DNA from: Candidatus Desulfovibrio gallistercoris | GTDB lineage: Bacteria > Desulfobacterota > Desulfovibrionia > Desulfovibrionales > Desulfovibrionaceae | Assembly: GCA_019118745.1 (NCBI GenBank) | Contig: DWYJ01000078.1 | Coordinates: forward strand, 1-34,167 | Direction of reading: 5' to 3' | Length of the DNA stretch: 34,167 bases | Shown: positions 8,553 to 18,085 of the stretch, piece by piece | Position numbering within the stretch: position 1 is the first letter of the stretch | Layout of the letters: each line of letters starts with the position of its first letter | Program-made: the position numbers and the translations under genes | The notes under the pieces: generated by a model | The model's input: only the letters and a program-made list of their open reading frames with translations | What the model was told of the DNA's origin: nothing | Database searches by the model: none

Positions 8553-10451
8553 TCAGCGGGGTTCTGCCGGCGGGGGGGTGCGCAGCAGGCCCAGCTTGTG
8601 CAGATGGATCTCCAGACAACTGACGGCCGCGGGAGTCACGCCGGAAATGCGCCCGGCCTGCCCCAGATTGCGGGGCCGAACGCGTTGCAGCTTTTCTTCC
8701 ACCTCGCGAGAGAGGCCGACGACGGCACTATACTCCATATTTTCCGGCAAGGGAACCGATTCCAGGAGCCTCGCCCTGGCCACCAGTTCGCGCTGGCGCT
8801 CCAGATAGCCCGCGTATTTGACGTCCACCTGCACGCTGAAGGCGGCATCCGCCTCCTCGGCCAGCAGGGCGGCAAGACCGGCATGCCATGCGGCCAGCTG
8901 CTCAAGCTCCAGTTCGGGACGGCGCAGGGCCTCGGCCAGCGTGCGCCCGTGCAGGCTCGCGTCCGGCAGGGAGGAGGGCAGGCGTTCCGCTTCGAGCAGG
9001 CGGCGCAGCCGTTCGGCCCCCTCCTGCTTGCGCTGGAAAAGAGCCCAGTGGGCATCGTCCACGAGGCCCAGCTCCCGGCCCAGCGGGGTCAGTCGGGCAT
9101 CGGCGTTGTCCTCCCGCAGGAGCAGGCGGTGCTCGGCGCGGGAGGTGAACATGCGGTAGGGCTCCTCCGTGCCGAGGGTGACCAGATCGTCCACCAGCAC
9201 GGCCATGTAGGACGAGGCGCGGTCCGGCAGGAAGGGCGGCAGCTCCCGCAGGCGGCAGGAAATGTTGAGCGCCGCCCAAAGCCCCTGTGCGGCCGCTTCC
9301 TCATAGCCGGAGGTGCCGTTGATCTGTCCGGCCAGCCAGAGGCCGGGCACGGGCTTGCTCTCAAGTGTGGGCGTGAGCTGGATGGGATTGGCGTAATCGT
9401 ATTCGATGGCGTAGCCGGGCCGCACCATGACGGCATCCTCCAGACCGGGGATGGCCGCCAGCATGGCCTGCTGCACATCCAGCGGCAGGCTGGTGGAGAT
9501 GCCGTTGGCGTAGACTTCGGCGCTGTCGAGCCCTTCGGGCTCCAGAAAGATCTGGTGTCGCTCGCGGTCAGGGAAGCGGGCCACCTTGTCCTCCACCGAG
9601 GGGCAGTAGCGCGCGCCGGTGCCCTCGATGACGCCCGTGAACAGGGGCGAGCGGTCGAAGCCGCTGCGGATGGCCGCGTGGGCGGCCTCATTGGTCCAGG
9701 TGATGTGGCAGCTCACTTGCGGCAGCACGGGGCCCGGCCCGCGAAAACTGAAACGCGGCGGCGGCGTGTCCCCCCGCTGTTCTTCGAGCTGCTCGTAATG
9801 GATGGACGAGCGCAAAAGGCGCGGGCAGGTGCCGGTCTTGAGGCGGCCCAGCCGGAAGCCCAGCCGCCGCAAGGCGTCGGAAAGTCCGTGGGCCGGCGCG
9901 TCGCCCAGCCGTCCGCCGGGCAGGTGGGTGAGCCCCACATGGATGCGCCCTTCCAGAAAGGTGCCGGTGGTGAGCAGGACGTGCGGCGCGTAAAAGCGCC
10001 GGCCCAGCGCGGTGAGCACGCCGCAGGCGCTGCCGCCCTCCGTGAGGACGTCCACCACCTCATCCTGCCAGATGCGCAGATGCGGCAGGGCGTAAAGGGT
10101 CGTGCGCACGGCCTTCATGTAGGCCTGCCGGTCCATCTGGGCGCGCGTGGCCCGCACGGCCGGGCCCTTGCTCATGTTGAGCGTGCGGAACTGGATGCCC
10201 GCGGCATCGGCCCAGAGGCCCATCATGCCGCCGAGGGCGTCGATCTCGCGCACCATGTGGCCCTTGGCCAGACCGCCGATGGCCGGATTGCAGGACAGAT
10301 GCCCCAGACGGTCCACATTGCCGGTCACGAGCAGGGTGGGATGCCCCAGCCGGGCCAGCGCGGCGGCGGCTTCGCAGCCGGCATGGCCGCCGCCTACCAC
10401 GATGGCCGCGAAGCGATCACGGGCGGAGCGGTCAGCAGCGGCAGAGCACAT
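8553..10451 (-). CDS. mnmG: tRNA uridine-5-carboxymethylaminomethyl modification enzyme
   Basis: MnmG (GidA), with MnmE, installs the cmnm5 group on the wobble uridine of tRNAs, using FAD. The 632-residue length fits. The FAD-binding loop is [12 protein letters not shown] at residues 18-29, followed by [21 protein letters not shown] and the conserved GYAIEYDY and [16 protein letters not shown] motifs. I choose the ATG at 10451; an in-frame TTG two codons earlier is possible. The start lies inside the end of the M20 peptidase gene (20-bp overlap). Another tRNA wobble enzyme, mnmA, is in this window, but 17 kb away. Confidence 0.96.
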   Translation of the reverse strand: MCSAAADRSARDRFAAIVVGGGHAGCEAAAALARLGHPTLLVTGNVDRLGHLSCNPAIGGLAKGHMVREIDALGGMMGLWADAAGIQFRTLNMSKGPAVRATRAQMDRQAYMKAVRTTLYALPHLRIWQDEVVDVLTEGGSACGVLTALGRRFYAPHVLLTTGTFLEGRIHVGLTHLPGGRLGDAPAHGLSDALRRLGFRLGRLKTGTCPRLLRSSIHYEQLEEQRGDTPPPRFSFRGPGPVLPQVSCHITWTNEAAHAAIRSGFDRSPLFTGVIEGTGARYCPSVEDKVARFPDRERHQIFLEPEGLDSAEVYANGISTSLPLDVQQAMLAAIPGLEDAVMVRPGYAIEYDYANPIQLTPTLESKPVPGLWLAGQINGTSGYEEAAAQGLWAALNISCRLRELPPFLPDRASSYMAVLVDDLVTLGTEEPYRMFTSRAEHRLLLREDNADARLTPLGRELGLVDDAHWALFQRKQEGAERLRRLLEAERLPSSLPDASLHGRTLAEALRRPELELEQLAAWHAGLAALLAEEADAAFSVQVDVKYAGYLERQRELVARARLLESVPLPENMEYSAVVGLSREVEEKLQRVRPRNLGQAGRISGVTPAAVSCLEIHLHKLGLLRTPPPAEPR

Positions 10452-11682
10452 GGGCAAAGACCTTGGCGTCGCCGATGGTGGCGGCGATGGACGAGTGTTC
10501 GTCGGGCTGGTGGCAGGTATTGAGCAGACGGCTCCAGACCACGGCGGGCAGGCCCTGACGGCGCAGCAATGCCGCCACCGTGGCCCCGCCGATGCCCACG
10601 GGGCGGGCCTCCACGCCGTAGACGGCGGCGACGGCCCCGGCCAGCGCCCCGACCACGGGGCTGTTCTGCGGGGTGACGCTGGCCGCCTGATGGTGGTGGA
10701 TGTCCACCGTGATCTCGACGCCGAAGCGACGGGCCACGTCCGCGGTGCGCGTCCGCGCGGCCGCCAGCACGCTTTCGGGCGTCACGTCCGGCAGCAGGCG
10801 GCAGTCCACATAAAAACAGTCGTCGCCGGGCAGGATGTTGATGCTGTCGGCCCCGCCTTCATGCCGGGTGGGCACGAAGGTGGAGCAAGGCGGCTGGAAG
10901 AGCGCGTCCGTCTGCGGGAAATCCTCCGTCAGGCCGGCGCAGGCCAGCACGGCGGCGGCCCCGGCCACAAAGGCGTTGACGCCGCATTGCGGCTGCGAGG
11001 CATGGCACTGGCGGCCGCCGGTGCGCACGCGCAGCCAGAACACGTGCTTTTCGGCCACTTCCACTTCCGAGCCGTCGGGCGAGCCCGAATCGGGCACGAT
11101 GTAGAAGTCGTCCGGCCGGAACAGCTCTCCGGCCTGCTCGAGGACATGCTGCAAGCCCTTGAGATTGCCGCATTCCTCGTCCGCCATGAAGACGAGGCCG
11201 AGGCCCAGCGGAGGCCGTTCCGCGCCCGCGTCCAGCGCGGCGCGCAGGGCGGCGGCCAGCAGCAGCATGCTCACGAGGCCCTGCTGATTGTCCTCCACGC
11301 CGCGCCCGTAGAGCAGATCCCCCTCCCGGCGCACGCTCCACGGGTCGCTCGTCCAGGAAGCGTCCGGCCCGGCGGGCACCACGTCGGTATGGGCGAAGAG
11401 CCAGAGGGTCCGCGCCTCCCTGCCGGGCAGATGGGCGATGAGATTGGGCCGCTCGCCGCAGGACACGCGCGCATCCGGCGCATTGCACCAGCGCAGCGTG
11501 AAGGGGGAACCAGGGCCGCCGAGCAGCTCGGCGATCTGGCGGGCCTTGGGCATCTCGCCGTCGCCGCCGTTCTCCGGGCCGAGTGCCCGGAAGGCCGTAA
11601 GGCGGCGTTGCAGGTTTTCCACGGTATCGCCCTGCGTGTCCAGATGGCGCAGCAGGGCGTCGAGCAGCGGATGTGCGGACAT
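10432..11682 (-). CDS. M20-family metallopeptidase/deacylase
   Basis: This is a 416-residue zinc hydrolase of the ArgE/DapE/CPG2 (M20) family. Metal and catalytic motifs are present: His98-x-Asp100 in [10 protein letters not shown], bridging Asp131 in [10 protein letters not shown], the Glu169-Glu170 pair in MADEECGN, Asp198 in VPDSGS, and a late His in CHQPDEHSS. The dimerisation lid domain lies between about residues 215 and 330. The substrate cannot be set from sequence; amide-bond hydrolysis of an acyl-amino acid or dipeptide is what the family does. The ATG at 11682 begins the recognisable protein. It follows the terminator of the PxxKW gene and overlaps mnmG by 20 bases, so it probably heads the long minus-strand gene string. 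Confidence 0.87.
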   Translation of the reverse strand: MSAHPLLDALLRHLDTQGDTVENLQRRLTAFRALGPENGGDGEMPKARQIAELLGGPGSPFTLRWCNAPDARVSCGERPNLIAHLPGREARTLWLFAHTDVVPAGPDASWTSDPWSVRREGDLLYGRGVEDNQQGLVSMLLLAAALRAALDAGAERPPLGLGLVFMADEECGNLKGLQHVLEQAGELFRPDDFYIVPDSGSPDGSEVEVAEKHVFWLRVRTGGRQCHASQPQCGVNAFVAGAAAVLACAGLTEDFPQTDALFQPPCSTFVPTRHEGGADSINILPGDDCFYVDCRLLPDVTPESVLAAARTRTADVARRFGVEITVDIHHHQAASVTPQNSPVVGALAGAVAAVYGVEARPVGIGGATVAALLRRQGLPAVVWSRLLNTCHQPDEHSSIAATIGDAKVFAHVLCRC

Positions 11683-11712
11683 GGCAGACTCCGAAAAGCA
11701 TCCCGTCGGGAT

Positions 11713-11742
11713 GAAAAAAAGGAGGCCCGGCGAGCCTCCTTG
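11713..11742 (-). terminator. Rho-independent terminator of the PxxKW gene
   Basis: On the minus strand AAGGAGGC pairs with GCCTCCTT across a short loop, followed at once by seven Ts. A second small palindrome (GCATCCCGTCGGGATG, 11697-11712) follows. It isolates the PxxKW unit from the M20 peptidase gene. Confidence 0.85.
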
Positions 11743-11789
11743 AGAAATAGGGACGCCCCACGGGAGGGACGACACGGAAAGCGTGCGGT

Positions 11790-12053
11790 CTAGCGGCCCT
11801 TGGCGGCGCGCTTGGACGCCTTGAGGGGGTTGACCTTGGCGGCGGCAGCCACCTGCACCTTCACGTGCGTGGCAAAATTGCAGCGTCCGCCCGCCCACTT
11901 GCGTTCGGGATTGGGGTAGCTGGAGCAGAAGTTCTGGCCTTCGAACTCCCGCACGCGATCGCAGCCTTCGCACTTTTCCACCACGGGGAGAACGGTGATG
12001 CCGTTCACAGCCACACCATCAGCCGTTTTGACGGCATTCTGCAGAGCAGTCAT
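11790..12053 (-). CDS. PxxKW family cysteine-rich protein
   Basis: This is an 87-residue protein of unknown function. It has the eponymous P-E-R-K-W sequence (YPNPERKWAGGRCNF) and four cysteines: CEGC at mid-protein, one in FCSSYP and one in GRCNF. The spacing suggests bound metal, perhaps a small zinc or iron-sulfur knuckle. The C-terminal 25 residues are Lys/Ala-rich and basic. The family is known mainly from deltaproteobacterial sulfate reducers, to my knowledge. The start at 12053 has GGAGGT seven bases ahead; the longer upstream frame is rejected. It is a single-gene unit with a strong promoter and a terminator, so it may be abundantly expressed. Confidence 0.85.
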   Translation of the reverse strand: MTALQNAVKTADGVAVNGITVLPVVEKCEGCDRVREFEGQNFCSSYPNPERKWAGGRCNFATHVKVQVAAAAKVNPLKASKRAAKGR

Positions 12054-12103
12054 ACTTTGTACCTCCATAGCGCCGCGGCGCTGGTAATTCTTCGGAATGG
12101 GCA

Positions 12104-12131
12104 ACTATAGTAAAAATCCCTGTCCTGTCAA
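12104..12131 (-). promoter_or_regulatory. Sigma-70 promoter of the PxxKW gene
   Basis: On the minus strand TTGACA (12131-12126) is followed after 16 bases by TATAGT (12109-12104). The -35 is a perfect match and the -10 matches five of six. The predicted transcript starts about 45 bases before the ATG at 12053. Confidence 0.8.
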
Positions 12132-12164
12132 GGGGAATTCCGTACCGCTCTCCGCGCGGCCGGA

Positions 12165-13793
12165 TCAGGCGGCGGGCGGCGTTGGACGCCCGCACCGCAG
12201 CCGCCGCAGGACGGGGGCGAGCACTTCCGGGGCCAGCCGCCGGGAAAGAGCGGCGAAGAGCAGGCAGAACAGGCCGCCGCTCACGGCCAGCAGCAGGAGC
12301 GCCTCGACCAGGGGCGGGAGGGGGAGGCCCAGCCGGGCGGCGCACCAGCCGCCCCAGGGCAGGGACTGCGCCCAGGCCGCCGCCGCGCCCGCGGGCAGGC
12401 TGCACAGCAGCACCCGCAAGGCGAGGCCGCCCAGTCCGGCGAAAGCCCCGCCGCCCCTGCGCCGCCGCCAGATGAGCATGAGCCAGAGCACATAGGCGCT
12501 GACGCTGACGCTGGAGACGGCGCTGACGGCCCAGGCCCCGTGCGGCACGGCCCAGAAATAATAGCAGGGCAGAGCCAGCACGGTCATGATGGTCCCCGTG
12601 ACGGCGGGCGTGATGGTGTCGCCGCCCGCATAGAAGGCCCGCACCAGCACCATGTAGATGATCCACAGCGGCGTGGCGGCCAGCATGATCTGCAAAAGCG
12701 GCGTGCAGGCCAGCGTCTCCGCCGCCCCGAAGCGCCCGCCCTGAAAGATGACGGTGAGCACCGGCCGGGCCGCCAGCCCCAGCCAGACGGCGGCGGGGAT
12801 GATGAGGCCGACGCTGGCCCGCAGGGCCGTGGAAAGGGTGCTGTCGAAGCGCTCTCGCTCCCCGCTGGTGACCAGCGCCACCAGGAAGGGGTAGGAGGCC
12901 ACGGCGGCGGCCTGCCCCATGAGGCCCACCGGCACCTGCGTGATGCGGCGGGCGTAGTTGAGCAGGCTGACGTTGCCGTCGGGCAGCATGGTGCCGAACA
13001 GGCGCAGGAACTGCTCGTCCATGAGGATGATGGTCTGGCCCAGCATGAGCGGCAGGGCGGTCAGCAGGAAACGCCGGAACAGCGGATGGGAGAGCCGCCA
13101 TTCCAGATGCAGGCCATCGGCGCGCGCCACGCGCCAGGGCAGCCAGAAGGCCCCCACGGCCGCCCCGATGGTCACGCCCACGCAATAGCCGCTCATGCCG
13201 CCGAGCTCCCACTGCGGCGGCAGGGCCAGCGCCTGCGCGCACCACGGCAGGCAGAGCCCGCCGAGGATGATGCTGCCGTTGTAGATGAGCGGGGTCAGGG
13301 CCGGGACGCGGAACTGCCGCCGCAGGAAGAGCAGGGCCGTCATGCAGGCCCCGCAGAGGAAGAAGACCTGCGCCGGCAGGATGATGCGCATGAAGAAGGC
13401 CAGCCGTGCGGTCTGCGCCGGGTCGAAGCCGGGCGCGGTGAGCCGGGCCAGTGGCTCGGCGCCCAGCATGCCCGCGCACGTCACGAGCAGCGAGGCGAGG
13501 AGCATCCAGCAGAAGACGCAGGAAAAGAAGCGCCAGGCGTCCGCCTCGTCCTCGGCGAAACGCCGGGACAGCAGGGGCAGCATGGTGATGGACATGATCC
13601 CCCCGGCCAGCAGGCTGTTGATGATGTCCGGCACCATGAAGGCGGCAAAGTACATGTCCGCCTCGCTGCCCGCGCCGAACTGCCAGGAGATGATCTTGTC
13701 CCGCACGAGGCCCATGAGGCGGGAAAGGATGGTGCTGGCGGCCAGCAGCAGGGCCGCCGCGCCCATGCGCTGACTGCCGGAGAGCAGGCCCAT
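12165..13793 (-). CDS. murJ: Lipid II flippase MurJ (MviN family)
   Basis: MurJ moves the peptidoglycan precursor lipid II across the inner membrane. The 542-residue protein has about 14 membrane segments and the family's N-terminal pattern STILSRLMGLVRDKIISWQFGAGSEADMYFAAFMVPDIINSLLAGG. The conserved arginines of the first helices (SRLMGLVRD) are intact, as is the QVPVGLMGQAAAVASYPFL segment. The start at 13793 overlaps the rnr stop codon (TGATG), which implies coupled translation. The rnr-murJ pairing is unusual enough to note but has no evident functional meaning. No clear terminator follows before the PxxKW promoter. Confidence 0.94.
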   Translation of the reverse strand: MGLLSGSQRMGAAALLLAASTILSRLMGLVRDKIISWQFGAGSEADMYFAAFMVPDIINSLLAGGIMSITMLPLLSRRFAEDEADAWRFFSCVFCWMLLASLLVTCAGMLGAEPLARLTAPGFDPAQTARLAFFMRIILPAQVFFLCGACMTALLFLRRQFRVPALTPLIYNGSIILGGLCLPWCAQALALPPQWELGGMSGYCVGVTIGAAVGAFWLPWRVARADGLHLEWRLSHPLFRRFLLTALPLMLGQTIILMDEQFLRLFGTMLPDGNVSLLNYARRITQVPVGLMGQAAAVASYPFLVALVTSGERERFDSTLSTALRASVGLIIPAAVWLGLAARPVLTVIFQGGRFGAAETLACTPLLQIMLAATPLWIIYMVLVRAFYAGGDTITPAVTGTIMTVLALPCYYFWAVPHGAWAVSAVSSVSVSAYVLWLMLIWRRRRGGGAFAGLGGLALRVLLCSLPAGAAAAWAQSLPWGGWCAARLGLPLPPLVEALLLLAVSGGLFCLLFAALSRRLAPEVLAPVLRRLRCGRPTPPAA

Positions 13794-16366
13794 CAGCCTC
13801 TCCTCCCGCGTTTTTGCCGCCGTTCCTGTGGCCGTTCCTGTCGTGCGGAAGGCCGCCGGGCGGGCCGGGCGGTTTGCGGGGCCGGACGGCTGCCGCGCGG
13901 GGCACGGCGCTGCCGGGAGAAGGGGCGCTGTCCGGCGGGACGGCCGCGTGCGGCGAGTTTGCCGTCCGCCGGGACGAGGCGGATCTCCAGCCGCCCCGTG
14001 TGCACGTCGGCAAGGCGGACCTCCACCGGCCGGCCCAGCGCCCAGAGCGCGCCGCTGCGCTGCCCCACCAGAGCATGGCGGCGCTCATCCAGCGAAAACC
14101 AGTCGTTGCCCAGATCCTCGACCCGGATCATGCCTTCCACCGGCATGGATTCCAGCTCCACGAACACGCCGAACTCGGTCACGCCGGAGACCACGCCGTC
14201 GAAACGCTGCCCGATGCTGTCGCGCAGGGCGATGCAGGCCAGCCGCCGCGCCATCTCCCGTTCGCATTCCATAGCCTCGCGTTCCCGGCGGTTGAGCTGA
14301 TCCGCCACCCGCAGCAGTTTTTGGCCGCCGGGCACGCTGCCCGTGCCGCAGCCCAGTTTCTGCCTGAGGGCCCGGTGCACCAGCAGGTCCGCATAACGGC
14401 GGATGGGCGAGGTGAAGTGGCAGTAGGCCGGGGAGGCCAGCCCGAAATGGCCTTCGTTCCACGGCTGATAGCGGGCCTGCGGCATGGCGCGCAGGCAGAG
14501 CCGGTTGATGAGGAATTCCTGTTCCGTCTCCCGCACGCCGTGCAGGATGCCCTGCAGGGCTGCCGCGTCCGGGCGCGGCGGCAGCAGCTCCGGCGCGATG
14601 GCCTTCAGGGAGTCGAAAAGCGCCTCCAGCCGTTCGGCGTCAGGCCGGGGATGCACCCGGTAGAGGAAGGGCACGGCCGCCTCCTGCGCCGTCCCGCCGA
14701 GGAAGCGGGCCACGGCCTCGTTGGCCGCCAGCATGCATTCTTCGATGAGGCGGTGTGAGGTCAGGCGTTCGCGCCGTCCGATGCCGGCCAGACGGCCGTC
14801 CGGCGTCAGATCGTACCGCGCTTCCGGCAGGTCGAAGTCCAGACTGCCGCGTGCCGTGCGCGCGGCATGCAGGGTCTCATACAACCGAAAGGCTTCCTCC
14901 AGCATGGCAAAGACCTCTTCGCCGCGCGGCCGGTCCTTCAGGCGGGCGCAGGCGGCAGGCTCCCGGCGCACGAGGGCGGCCTCCGTCTCCTCGTAGGTGA
15001 GGCGGGCCGCCGAGCGCATGACCGCCGGGAAGAAGCGGGCGTCCACCGGCAGGCCCCGCCGGTCGAAGCGCACTTCCGCCGTCAGGCAGAGGCGGTTCGC
15101 ATCGGGGTTGAGGCTGCACAGGCCGTTGCTCAGGGCCGGGGGCAGCATGGGTTCCACCGAGGCGGGGAAATACCAGGAATTGCCGCGCGCCAGCGCTTCC
15201 GTGTCCAGCGCCGTGCGCGGGCGCACATAGTGGCTCACGTCGGCGATGGCCACCCGCAGCAGCCAGCCGTCGGGCAGGGCCTCCACGCCGATGGCGTCGT
15301 CGAAGTCGCGGGCTTCGGCCCCGTCGATGGTCACCAGCACCAGCGGGCGCAGGTCCTCGCGTCCGGCCATGTCCTCGTCCGAGGGTTCGGCGGGCAGGGC
15401 CCGCGCCTCGGCTTCGGCGCGGGGCGGGAAGGCCAGCGGCACCTGATGATTGAGTTTGACCAGATTTTCCTGCACGGCCACGCTGTCCTCGTGTCCGATG
15501 ATTTCCAGCAGGCGTGCCTGCCAGAGATCGGAGGCCAGACGGCGTTCCGGTTCGAGCAGGACGAGGGCCCCGCGCGGCGGAGGCGCGGAGAGCTGTTCAG
15601 CGGGCATATCCACGCTGAAGGACACATCCAGACGGCTGTCCGCCGCCCGGCAGTGCAGGCGGCCGCCCGCCCGGTCCAGCACATGGGCGGGCAGTTGACG
15701 GCAGCCGCGTTCCAGCACTTCCACGATGCGTCCTTCGGCGCTGCGCCCGCGCACCTGCCGTCCGCGCGGGGCCAGCAGCACCCGCACGAGGTCCGTGTGC
15801 CAGGCTTCCCCCGCCTGCAGGGGGTGGATGAAGACATCCGGCCCCGTCACCTGCCCGCGCGCGTCAAGCGGCGTGACGAAACCGCCCGCGCCGCTGCGCA
15901 GGGCCATGTAGCGCCCGCGCACCTCCCGCAGGCTGTCGGCCCGCGACCAGAGGCCGCCGCGCTGGCGCACGGCCTTGCCTTCCCGCGCCAGGAAGGCGAG
16001 GGCGGCCTCCAGCTCCTTGCGGGCCCTGCGCGGCAGACCGAGCACCCGCAGCAGGCCGTCCAGCCGCATGGGGCGCTGCTGGCGGGCCAGAGCGGTCATG
16101 ATCTGCCGGGCCAGGACGTGATCGACGCTGCCGTCGTCGCTATCATCCCCATGAGCGGGGCTGTTCGCGGCAGCGGCGAGAGGAATGTCCTCCGCCTCGC
16201 CGTCGCCCTTGTCGGCCAGATCGGCCGCGGAGGGCAGGAAGGCGGAGCCGTCCCCGGCGGGAGGCCAGGGCGGGCCGTCCTCCCTTGCTTCCGGGGCGGG
16301 AGCGGCATGTCCGGCGTCGGAAGCGGCCGGTCGTGGGGACGGGGGAGAGGCGCGGCGTTTGCTCAT
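13793..16366 (-). CDS. rnr: Ribonuclease R (RNB-family 3'-5' exoribonuclease)
   Basis: This 857-residue enzyme degrades structured RNA processively from the 3' end. Residues 1-80 form an acidic, Pro/Ala-rich extension not expected in the family core. A winged-helix-like segment follows (about 85-145), then cold-shock-type domains. The RNB catalytic domain has Asp348, Asp354, Asp356 and Asp357 in IDGAEARDFDDAIG, and further motifs such as NSWYFPASVEPMLP and HFTSPIRRYADLLVHR. An S1 domain (about 695-770; FDGVVSGVTEFGVFVELES) and a strongly basic Arg/Pro tail close the protein. The single RNB enzyme visible here fits RNase R better than RNase II because of size and tail. The ATG at 16366 has a modest AGGA ahead. 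Confidence 0.93.
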   Translation of the reverse strand: MSKRRASPPSPRPAASDAGHAAPAPEAREDGPPWPPAGDGSAFLPSAADLADKGDGEAEDIPLAAAANSPAHGDDSDDGSVDHVLARQIMTALARQQRPMRLDGLLRVLGLPRRARKELEAALAFLAREGKAVRQRGGLWSRADSLREVRGRYMALRSGAGGFVTPLDARGQVTGPDVFIHPLQAGEAWHTDLVRVLLAPRGRQVRGRSAEGRIVEVLERGCRQLPAHVLDRAGGRLHCRAADSRLDVSFSVDMPAEQLSAPPPRGALVLLEPERRLASDLWQARLLEIIGHEDSVAVQENLVKLNHQVPLAFPPRAEAEARALPAEPSDEDMAGREDLRPLVLVTIDGAEARDFDDAIGVEALPDGWLLRVAIADVSHYVRPRTALDTEALARGNSWYFPASVEPMLPPALSNGLCSLNPDANRLCLTAEVRFDRRGLPVDARFFPAVMRSAARLTYEETEAALVRREPAACARLKDRPRGEEVFAMLEEAFRLYETLHAARTARGSLDFDLPEARYDLTPDGRLAGIGRRERLTSHRLIEECMLAANEAVARFLGGTAQEAAVPFLYRVHPRPDAERLEALFDSLKAIAPELLPPRPDAAALQGILHGVRETEQEFLINRLCLRAMPQARYQPWNEGHFGLASPAYCHFTSPIRRYADLLVHRALRQKLGCGTGSVPGGQKLLRVADQLNRREREAMECEREMARRLACIALRDSIGQRFDGVVSGVTEFGVFVELESMPVEGMIRVEDLGNDWFSLDERRHALVGQRSGALWALGRPVEVRLADVHTGRLEIRLVPADGKLAARGRPAGQRPFSRQRRAPRGSRPAPQTARPARRPSARQERPQERRQKRGRRG

Positions 16367-16437
16367 GGCGATGGTCCTGGCCGGCCCGCCGCGGGAGTCC
16401 GGCGCGGCGGCGGCGAAAGAGAGGGATAAAGACGCAG

Positions 16438-16467
16438 GGCGGGGACAAGGTCGCCCTTGCCCCCGCC
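16438..16467 (-). terminator. Hairpin with GCGA tetraloop after the Bax-inhibitor gene
   Basis: On the minus strand a 13-bp stem (one G-U pair) is closed by GCGA, a GNRA-type loop. It lies between the BI-1 stop and rnr. The downstream sequence is pyrimidine-rich but has only short T runs, so termination efficiency is uncertain. Confidence 0.6.
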
Positions 16468-16504
16468 TGACGGGTCATGCGCGGCAGCGGCCGCGCGGAT
16501 GGCA

Positions 16505-17209
16505 TTAGTCGCGGTTGCCGCCGAACAGGCGCAGCAGCATGAGGAAGAGGTTGATGAAGTCCAGATAGAGCGTCAGCGCGCCGAGGATGGCGCCGCGGCG
16601 GATGGCGGTGGCGTCGTCCAGCGGGGCGGCGTCGCCGAACTGGCGCAGCTTCTGGGTGTCATAGGCCGTCAGGCCGGTGAAGACGATGACGCCCACGCAG
16701 CTGATGACGAAGTCCAGCATGCTGCTGGCAAGGAAGATGTTCACGATGGAAGCGATGAGGATGCCGATGAGCCCCATGAACAGGAAGCTGCCCATGCCGG
16801 TCAGGTCCCGCTTGGTGACCGTGCCGTAAACGGACATGGCCAGGAACATGCCCGTGCAGGTCAGGAAGGCATTGGCGATGCTGCCGATGGGATAGACCAG
16901 GAAGATGCTGGACAGGGTCAGGCCGTTGAGCAGGGCGTACAGCAAAAAGACGCCTGTGGCCGTGCCCGAAGAGAATTTGTGGATGGCGGCGCTGAGCGCG
17001 ACCACAAGACCGATCTGCGCGATGATGAGCGCGATCATGATCAGGGAATTGCCCAGGAGCGCCCAGGCGAGGCTGGGGGTGCTGGCCACGGCATAGGCCG
17101 TGAAGGCGGTGACGCCCAGACCGATGGTCATCCAGCGGTAGACGTGGCCCATGAAGATGCCGCTGACGCTGGCGGCGCTCCGGCTGGGGGAATAAGCACG
17201 CGTTTGCAT
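16505..17209 (-). CDS. Bax inhibitor-1 / YccA family membrane protein
   Basis: This 234-residue protein has seven predicted membrane helices. Family signatures include the second-helix GLGVTAFTAYAVAS region and the C-terminal FTGLTAYDTQKLR, followed by GALTLYLDFINLFLMLLRLFG. Bacterial members include YccA, which modulates the FtsH protease, and pH-sensitive calcium-leak channels; which applies here is unknown. The ATG at 17209 is chosen because GGAGGT sits four to five bases ahead. An in-frame ATG at 17290 would add 27 residues of non-hydrophobic leader and lies almost exactly at the predicted transcription start (see findings). Confidence 0.92.
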   Translation of the reverse strand: MQTRAYSPSRSAASVSGIFMGHVYRWMTIGLGVTAFTAYAVASTPSLAWALLGNSLIMIALIIAQIGLVVALSAAIHKFSSGTATGVFLLYALLNGLTLSSIFLVYPIGSIANAFLTCTGMFLAMSVYGTVTKRDLTGMGSFLFMGLIGILIASIVNIFLASSMLDFVISCVGVIVFTGLTAYDTQKLRQFGDAAPLDDATAIRRGAILGALTLYLDFINLFLMLLRLFGGNRD

Positions 17210-17295
17210 CTGTACCTCCGAAAAGAGAAAAGGGAGACCCGCCCCGTCAGGACTGAAGAAGCGTTCGGGGGGCGAGAGGTTTTCAGTCATGAGAT

Positions 17296-17323
17296 ATTAT
17301 AAGATGGATGGCCGGCTTGGCAA
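17296..17323 (-). promoter_or_regulatory. Sigma-70 promoter of the Bax-inhibitor gene
   Basis: On the minus strand TTGCCA (17323-17318), a 16-base spacer and a perfect TATAAT (17301-17296). The predicted start is near 17289, leaving about 80 bases of leader before the chosen ATG. Confidence 0.8.
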
Positions 17324-17373
17324 GCGTCCCTCAGCCGTGTCGTAAAAAAACTTCGTCCGGGCGCGGCGCGCTC

Positions 17374-17402
17374 TTGCCAGTTCCGGGCGAATGCGCTAAA
17401 GA
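17374..17402 (+). promoter_or_regulatory. Probable sigma-70 promoter of the cyclophilin gene
   Basis: TTGCCA (17374-17379), a 17-base spacer, then TAAAGA (17397-17402). The ATG follows about 30 bases later. The -10 is weaker than that of the divergent BI-1 promoter about 50 bases away. Confidence 0.5.
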
Positions 17403-17432
17403 TGAAGGAGAGATTTTCCACGAGGTGGCCTG

Positions 17433-18026
17433 ATGTCCCGTATCAAACGTGTTGTCCTGTGCGTCCTGCTTGGCGTATGCGCCCTCTGCCTGTGCGGTCC
17501 TCTGCCGGTCGCGGCGGCGGGAGCGGATCCTGTCGTGAAGCTGGAGACCAATTACGGCGACATCCTGCTGCGGCTGGATGCCCGCAAGGCCCCCATGACG
17601 GTCTCCAACTTCGTGCAGTACGTCAAGGCCGGTCATTACGACGGCACCATCTTCCACCGCGTCATCAAGGATTTCATGATCCAGGGCGGCGGCATGACCC
17701 CGGACTTGAAGGAAAAGCCCACCCGCGCCCCGGTGAAGAACGAGGCCTCCAACGGGCTGCAGAACAAAAAGTACACCGTGGCTATGGCGCGGACCAGCGA
17801 GCCGCATTCCGCCACGGCCCAGTTTTTCATCAATACCAAGGACAATTCCTTCCTGAACTACCGCAACGCCACGCCGGAAGGCTGGGGCTATGCCGTGTTC
17901 GGCAAGGTCATCAAGGGGCAGAACGTGGTGGACAAGATCGCCGCTGTCCCTACTGGTTCCCGCGGATACTATGATGACGTGCCCAATGAGCCCGTCATCA
18001 TCAAGCGGGCAACCATTGTCGAGTAG
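17433..18026 (+). CDS. Exported cyclophilin-type peptidyl-prolyl isomerase
   Basis: This 197-residue protein catalyses cis-trans isomerisation of prolyl bonds during folding. Residues 1-29 form a signal peptide (basic SRIKR, a hydrophobic core with several cysteines, then VAAAG), so it should act in the periplasm. The core has the cyclophilin active-site motif with Arg76 in FHRVIKDFMIQGGG and the later AMARTSEPHSATAQFFIN and WGYAVFGKVIKG blocks. There is no typical lipobox at the cleavage site. The ATG at 17433 has GAGGTG ahead. It has its own promoter and a terminator downstream and is a single-gene unit. PpiA is the closest functional label. Confidence 0.93.
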   Translation: MSRIKRVVLCVLLGVCALCLCGPLPVAAAGADPVVKLETNYGDILLRLDARKAPMTVSNFVQYVKAGHYDGTIFHRVIKDFMIQGGGMTPDLKEKPTRAPVKNEASNGLQNKKYTVAMARTSEPHSATAQFFINTKDNSFLNYRNATPEGWGYAVFGKVIKGQNVVDKIAAVPTGSRGYYDDVPNEPVIIKRATIVE

Positions 18027-18085
18027 CCGCATACGGGCTTGCAGCCCTCCCCCCCATCGGTAAGACCGATGCTGCATCCCGCGGA

